In this document: piece by piece, positions 16,983-21,155 of the stretch
Layout of the letters: the number at the start of each line of letters is the position of its first letter
Position numbering within the stretch: the first letter of the stretch is position 1
NCBI GenBank assembly: GCA_021820825.1
Contig: JAKADD010000003.1
Coordinates: 1 to 21,155, forward strand
Source of the DNA: Bacillota bacterium
GTDB taxonomy: Bacteria > Bacillota > Bacilli > Alicyclobacillales > SLC66
Direction of reading: 5' to 3'
Length of the DNA: 21,155 bases
Position numbers and translations under genes: made by a program
Notes under the pieces: model-generated
The model's database searches: none
What the model was told of the DNA's origin: nothing
Seen by the model: only the letters and a program-made list of their open reading frames with translations

Positions 16983-17380
16983 AAAGTACAGGGGGCATTT
17001 TAAACCCACAGTTGGCAAGAGTGATTGCCGAAACGGGGCATACCGATCTATTGGTCGTCACCGACGCTGGCTTGCCGCTGCCGCAGCATGTGGAACGGGT
17101 TGATGTGTCTGTTCTGCCCAACCTCCCGCGATTTTTGGATGTGTTGAAAGCGGTTCTAAGCGAAGTGGTGGTGGAAGGCATAGTGCTGGCGGAAGAAGTA
17201 AAAACAATCAGCCCGCATCTACACCATGAAATTCTCGACTTGTTCTCGCCGAACATATTGGTGACCTATGTGCCGCACGTCGAGTTCAAACAGAGAATCC
17301 AATCCGCGCGGGCAGTTGTTCGAACGGGAGAGTTTACGCCGTATGCCAACGTTATTTTGCAGGCGGGCGTGGCGTTCTAA
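16979..17380 (+). CDS. rbsD: D-ribose pyranase RbsD
   Basis: A 133-residue protein that interconverts the beta-pyranose and beta-furanose forms of D-ribose, supplying the form used by ribokinase. The catalytic histidine region is ETGHTD (18-23, His21), and the C-terminal TGEFTPYANVIL matches the family. Length is normal (130-139). The gene overlaps rbsK by four bases and lies 17 bases before rbsA. Confidence 0.95.
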   Translation: MKSTGGILNPQLARVIAETGHTDLLVVTDAGLPLPQHVERVDVSVLPNLPRFLDVLKAVLSEVVVEGIVLAEEVKTISPHLHHEILDLFSPNILVTYVPHVEFKQRIQSARAVVRTGEFTPYANVILQAGVAF

Positions 17381-17397
17381 ACTTACGGAGACAGGGG

Positions 17398-18903
17398 GTG
17401 TTGAGCCTGAAAGTGTCACTACACCAGATCCGAAAGAACTTTGAAGACAACACTGTACTCACTGGGGTCAACCTGTCGATTGGCAGCGGTGAAGTCGTGG
17501 CGATTGCAGGAGAAAACGGCGCAGGTAAGTCGACCTTGATGAAAATTCTGTCTGGCGCACTGACTCCAGATGGTGGGGAAATTTGGATTGACGGCGTCCG
17601 CGTGTCTTTTCACGGACCTCAGGACGCGATGGTTTATCGGATTCGGATGATCTATCAGGAAATGAACCTGTTTCGCGATTTGTCGGTGGCCGAGAACCTG
17701 TTCATCGTGGATGAAGGTCGCAAGTATGGGCGCTGGTTCGCGCGAAGAAAGCAGATGGTGGCGGATGCCAGGGCATACCTCAACGACATGGGTCTATCCA
17801 TTGATCCGCGTGTTCCGGTTTCTCACCTCAGCGTCGCAGAGCAGCAAATGGTGGAAATCCTGAAATCCTTGGTGAAAGAAGTGCAGTTGCTCATCATGGA
17901 CGAACCGACTGCGGTGTTGAACAACGAGGAGAAAGATCGGCTGTTTGAGCAAATTCGCAAACTGAAAGAGCGCGGCATCTCGGTGATTTACATCTCGCAT
18001 CGACTGGAGGAGATTTTCGAATTGGCGGATAGGGTGGTTATTCTGCGCGACGGACAGGTGGTTTTGTCCGGCCCCATTCAAGAAGTCACACAGACTCAGT
18101 TAGTCACGGCCATGGTTGGCAAACAGATTGACAACTTCTATCCCAAAGAGCGTAATGCTGCCTGGACAGATGTGGTTCTAGGCGTGCACGCCCTTTCGAA
18201 GAGACCGTTTTTCCAAAACGTGTCGCTCGAACTCCATCACGGGGAAGTGCTTGGCATCGCAGGGCTGATGAGCTCCGGAAAAAGCGAACTCTTGCGCTGT
18301 CTATTTGGTGACATGAAACCGGATGCAGGCGAAATTACCATAGACGGAGCAACGTCTCACGTTCGCCGTCCGCGGGACGCAATTCGTCAAGGCGTGGTGT
18401 TTCTCACAGCAGATCGGAAGCAGGAAGGGCTCATTATGGATCTGTCCATCTACCACAACCTGTCGCTGGCAGCTCTCGGTCAGTTTACTGGTGCGACTGG
18501 GTTCGTCCAAGGCGCGCGGGAACGCCGGGCGGCGGGAGAGTTTATTGAACGGGTGCAGATTTTGGCGAGATCTCCCCACCTCACTGTACGTCACCTGAGC
18601 GGTGGAAACCAGCAGAAGGTTGTTTTTGGCAAGTGGCTGATGACGCATCCGAACGTGTTTATCATGGAGGAGCCTACTCGTGGTGTGGACGTGGGCGCAA
18701 AGTCGGAAATCTACCGTTTGATGAACCAATTGACGAAGGAAGGCATGGGTATCATCCTCGTCAGTTCCGATATTCCCGAGTTGGTGGCGATGTCGGATCG
18801 GGTCTTGATCCTCCGCGAGGGGCGAATTGTAGTGGAACTCGCCGGAGAAAACATCACACAACACCACATCCTGCATCATTCGTTAAGGGGGCAGGCGATA
18901 TGA
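17398..18903 (+). CDS. rbsA: Ribose ABC transporter ATP-binding protein RbsA
   Basis: A 501-residue protein of two fused ATPase domains powering ribose import. The first has Walker A GENGAGKST (38-46), signature LSVAEQQMVEI (144-154) and Walker B LLIMDEPTAVL (164-174). The second has the degenerate Walker A GLMSSGKSE (289-297), signature LSGGNQQK (400-407) and Walker B IMEEPTRGVD, as usual for the CUT2 sugar importers. GTG 17398 is chosen from GGAG at 17387-17390. The TGA overlaps the ATG of rbsC (18900-18903). Intact. Confidence 0.95.
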   Translation: MLSLKVSLHQIRKNFEDNTVLTGVNLSIGSGEVVAIAGENGAGKSTLMKILSGALTPDGGEIWIDGVRVSFHGPQDAMVYRIRMIYQEMNLFRDLSVAENLFIVDEGRKYGRWFARRKQMVADARAYLNDMGLSIDPRVPVSHLSVAEQQMVEILKSLVKEVQLLIMDEPTAVLNNEEKDRLFEQIRKLKERGISVIYISHRLEEIFELADRVVILRDGQVVLSGPIQEVTQTQLVTAMVGKQIDNFYPKERNAAWTDVVLGVHALSKRPFFQNVSLELHHGEVLGIAGLMSSGKSELLRCLFGDMKPDAGEITIDGATSHVRRPRDAIRQGVVFLTADRKQEGLIMDLSIYHNLSLAALGQFTGATGFVQGARERRAAGEFIERVQILARSPHLTVRHLSGGNQQKVVFGKWLMTHPNVFIMEEPTRGVDVGAKSEIYRLMNQLTKEGMGIILVSSDIPELVAMSDRVLILREGRIVVELAGENITQHHILHHSLRGQAI

Positions 18904-19799
18904 CCTCCGCTATTCGTGCGGTTCTGTCCGAGATGCGTGTGTTGATTGTCCTGATTTTGCTGTCTGCGATTGTCGCCATACTGTCACCCGTCTTCCTGAC
19001 GCTCTCCAATCTACTGAATGTGCTGTTGGAAGTATCCGTCACGGCGCTTCTTGCCATAGGGCAAACCTACATCATCATTCTTGCCGAGATTGACCTGTCG
19101 GTGGGAGCAATCCTGGGTCTGTCAGGGGCCGTCACGGCCAGTGTACTGTCGCATGGGAATCTGCTTGAGGCGTTGACTGTCGGCCTGCTGGTCGGCGCGG
19201 TTGCCGGGCTGGTCAACGGATTACTCACGACGTACGGGAAGATACCGTCTTTCATCACAACACTGGGCACTATGACCGCGTACGCCGGTGTCACACTCGT
19301 ATACACGCAAGGCAATCCAATCTCGATATCAAGTAACTCCTACCAGTGGATAGGGCAGGGATATCTCTTTGGAGTTCCAGTTCCTGTCTACATCATGGTT
19401 CTGTTCTACATCGTTTTTTGGCTCGTGCTTTCCCGGACCCATTACGGGCGGTATGTATTTGCGACTGGTGGGAATGAAGAGTCGAGCCGTCTGTCGGGGA
19501 TTGAGGTCAAACGAGTGAAAATTTGGGCTTTTGTTCTCACTGGGGCATTGGCAGCGGTTGCCGGATTCATCGAGACGGCCCGACTCAGCACGGCGGAGCC
19601 GACCTTGGGAAATGGTCTGGAACTGGACGCGATTGCAGCAGTCATTCTTGGCGGCACTCGTCTCGCTGGCGGCAAGGGGGGACTCCTTGGCACCATCATA
19701 GGGGCGGTGGTTCTCGGGGTGCTCGACGATGGCATGAATCTGCTCAATGTCTCCGCATTCTACCAAGGTATTGCGAAAGGCGGGCTATGCTTTGCATAG
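18900..19799 (+). pseudogene. rbsC: Ribose ABC transporter permease RbsC, C terminus cut off by an inserted element
   Basis: 299 codons from ATG 18900. The sequence follows RbsC-type permeases through hydrophobic segments and the conserved IDLSVGAILGLSGA, GGNEESSRLSGI and AVILGGTRLAGGKGG regions. Homologues end about 20 residues further with a last membrane helix after FYQxIVKG. Here the match holds to FYQGIAKG (about 19783), then reads GLCFA and stops at TAG 19797-19799. The stop is supplied by a palindrome that appears to be the end of a mobile element. The substrate-binding gene rbsB, normally next, is absent. Loss of the final helix probably inactivates the permease, although some function cannot be excluded. 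The rest of rbsC may lie beyond the window. Confidence 0.85.
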
Positions 19800-19805
19800 A
19801 CCGCC
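19779..19805. repeat. 27-bp palindrome at the rbsC/element junction, candidate attachment or terminal site
   Basis: GGCGG-g-CTATGC-TTT-GCATAG-a-CCGCC is an inverted repeat with 12-base arms that differ only by one g/a pair. It falls where RbsC similarity ends (about 19783). GGCGG may belong to rbsC and CTATGC onward to the element. The dyad resembles a tyrosine-recombinase core: two inverted half-sites around a short spacer. Confidence 0.65.
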
Positions 19806-19888
19806 TTATGCAAAGAAAGTAACTATGCAAAGAAATTCATCAAAAACGCTGAGTTTCCACCGATTCTTGGTTCAATTACTTTGCATAG
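19791..19888. repeat. Four TATGCAAA/TTTGCATA motifs, likely recombinase-binding sites
   Basis: TTTGCATA occurs within the palindrome (19791-19798) and again at 19880-19887. TATGCAAAGAAA occurs directly repeated at 19807-19818 and 19824-19835, 17 bases apart. Four copies within 100 bases of a recombinase gene suggest arm or terminal sites bound by the recombinase. Confidence 0.6.
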
Positions 19889-19900
19889 TCTCCGATGATA

Positions 19901-19924
19901 GATATGAGATTTATCTCAAATATC
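19901..19924 (+). promoter_or_regulatory. Dyad in the recombinase leader
   Basis: GATATGAGAT (19901-19910), TT, ATCTC (19913-19917), AA, ATATC (19920-19924) fold into a stem of 10 pairs with a two-base bulge. It ends 5 bases before the SD AGGGGGAA (19929-19936) of the recombinase. It may be a regulator-binding dyad or limit translation. No clear sigma-A promoter is seen nearby. Confidence 0.35.
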
Positions 19925-19942
19925 TGTCAGGGGGAATTATAC

Positions 19943-21155
19943 ATGAAAGAACGGACGCTGCACGAACTGCTTGAAGATCTGGAGCATGAGCTGCTCCGCC
20001 TCGGTTACACAAAAGGTAGCATGATCTTTTACCGTAGTCGTTGGCGAAAGTTCGAGAACTTTGCCCGCAAGAACGGACAGGTCTACTACTCCGAACAACT
20101 CGGCATTGATTTCGTTCAAGAATACTTCGCCATCACGCAGGATGATTTCTCCCGAACATTGAACCAGGCACAGACCCAGGAACTACGCGTCATACGGATG
20201 ATAGGCGATTTCCAGCTTCACCATGCAATTTTACGGAGATACCTGAAACACCGAGAACTGCTAACTGACCCTTATTTCATGAAGATGAGCAAACGGTTTG
20301 AGGGCTACTGTGCTGCGACAAAGGATTATTCAAAGCCCACCGTAGAACACTACACCAAGCAATCCGGATATTTCATGGACTACCTTACCGCCCAGGGGAT
20401 GCATGATTTCTCTGACATGAGCATGAACACAATAAATGCCTACATCCTCACGCTGTCGGGATTCTCCTACAAGACGGTCGAGCAGAACATTTGCTCACTG
20501 CGCGCATTTTTTCGATTCTTGTTGGGAGAAGGTGTCATAAGCACTGACTTCGCGTCAAAGATGCCTATGGTCAAGGCCAGAAAGCAAACATCCATCCCCT
20601 CCGTATGGACCAACGATGAACTGAAAAAGCTCATTGGAGCCATAGATCGCGGAAGCCCTAAAGGGAAGCGCGACTATGCAATCATATTGATTGCCTGCCG
20701 TCTGGGGTTGCGCTGCATGGACATCAAGAACCTGCGTATGGCGGACTTTTATTGGGCGGAGAAGAAACTCTCTTTTGTACAGTCAAAGACCCGGCAACCG
20801 GTGGAACTGCCACTCATGCCGGATGTGGGTTGGGCCGTTATTGACTATCTGAAATACGGCCGACCGAAAGTGGATTCCGACTGTGTGTTCGTACGGCACA
20901 TGGCACCATTCCTTCCCTTTTCAGAAGGAGACCATCTGGAGCAGTTGATCCGATCCTATATGGAAAAAGCCCATATCCCCAAGCTGAAGAAACGCCGGGG
21001 TATGCACAGCCTGCGTCATACCATGGCAAGCGTGCTGCTGGAAAAGGAGACCCCGCTCCCGGTTATCTCGGACATCATCGGCCACCTTGACACGAATTCC
21101 ACCGCGGTTTACCTGAAGGTTGACATGGAACGTCTCGCACAGTGCCCGCTCGATT
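19943..21155 (+). CDS. Tyrosine recombinase/integrase, 3' truncated by window
   Basis: 404 codons are present and the frame is still open at the window end. The N-terminal part has two SAM-like core-binding regions (about 5-65 and 113-195). The catalytic domain carries every expected residue: Arg257 (LGLRCMDI), Lys282 (SKTRQ), His355 and Arg358 (HSLRHT), His381 (IIGH) and nucleophile Tyr390 (TAVYLKV). ATG 19943 follows AGGGGGAA at 6 bases. The protein is probably nearly complete, since only a short tail normally follows the tyrosine. It most likely mediates insertion of the element that interrupts rbsC. Base use is AT-richer than the glycerol genes, which fits foreign origin. Whether further recombinase genes follow is unknown. 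Confidence 0.92.
   Translation, partial: MKERTLHELLEDLEHELLRLGYTKGSMIFYRSRWRKFENFARKNGQVYYSEQLGIDFVQEYFAITQDDFSRTLNQAQTQELRVIRMIGDFQLHHAILRRYLKHRELLTDPYFMKMSKRFEGYCAATKDYSKPTVEHYTKQSGYFMDYLTAQGMHDFSDMSMNTINAYILTLSGFSYKTVEQNICSLRAFFRFLLGEGVISTDFASKMPMVKARKQTSIPSVWTNDELKKLIGAIDRGSPKGKRDYAIILIACRLGLRCMDIKNLRMADFYWAEKKLSFVQSKTRQPVELPLMPDVGWAVIDYLKYGRPKVDSDCVFVRHMAPFLPFSEGDHLEQLIRSYMEKAHIPKLKKRRGMHSLRHTMASVLLEKETPLPVISDIIGHLDTNSTAVYLKVDMERLAQCPLD

Larger units (their letters stand above)
19784..21155 (+). mobile_element. Left end of an integrated mobile element inside rbsC
   Basis: The element starts near 19784, inferred from the end of RbsC similarity and the palindrome, and continues past the window. 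It carries the repeat cluster and an intact-looking tyrosine recombinase reading away from the junction. The right end, target duplication and cargo are not visible. The amino-terminal layout of the recombinase recalls those in Tn554-like and recombinase-in-trio (RIT) elements; this class is a guess. Confidence 0.7.

Overview
The window looks like a chromosomal segment of a moderately GC-rich member of the Bacillota, possibly of the Alicyclobacillus type. The clues are strong GGAGG-type ribosome sites, frequent GTG/TTG starts, a Gram-positive-style HPr with its regulatory serine, and an rbsR-K-D-A-C gene order like that of Bacillus. The genus is a guess, because no rRNA or other marker is present.

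Layout. (1) 1-717: the 3' part of an NCS1-family nucleobase/cation permease. (2) 782-3246, minus strand: two overlapping DNA methyltransferase genes (m5C, then N6-adenine class) with no restriction enzyme beside them; a 7-bp tandem repeat covers the start of the first. (3) 3457-14387: a glycerol/dihydroxyacetone (Dha) block, plus strand. It holds PTS Enzyme I, a sigma-54 activator with an HPr-like domain at its N terminus, dhaK-dhaL-dhaM, a stand-alone HPr, glpF, glpK and glpD. Near-consensus sigma-54 promoters lie before the Enzyme I gene and before dhaK. (4) 14388-15010: a 623-base non-coding stretch with a hairpin, an orphan 13-codon ORF with a strong SD, a sigma-A promoter and two copies of a LacI-type operator. 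(5) 15011-19799: rbsR, rbsK, rbsD, rbsA and an rbsC that loses its last roughly 20 codons. (6) About 19784 to the window end: the left end of a mobile element, with a palindrome and repeated TATGCAAA motifs followed by an intact-looking tyrosine recombinase that runs off the window. rbsB, expected after rbsC, is not present.

How it fits together. Glycerol enters through GlpF, is phosphorylated by GlpK and oxidised by GlpD. Dihydroxyacetone is phosphorylated by DhaK using phosphate passed from PEP through Enzyme I, HPr, DhaM and DhaL-ADP. The cluster therefore encodes a complete private phosphorelay. The most interesting gene is the sigma-54 activator at 5386-7413. Its HPr-like domain keeps the phosphoryl-accepting histidine (His13) but has Asp49 where HPr has its regulatory Ser46. 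It lies directly behind Enzyme I and before a sigma-54 promoter driving dhaKLM. This suggests that phosphate flow in the relay is read directly by the transcription factor. That function is inferred; the domains and promoters are visible in the sequence.
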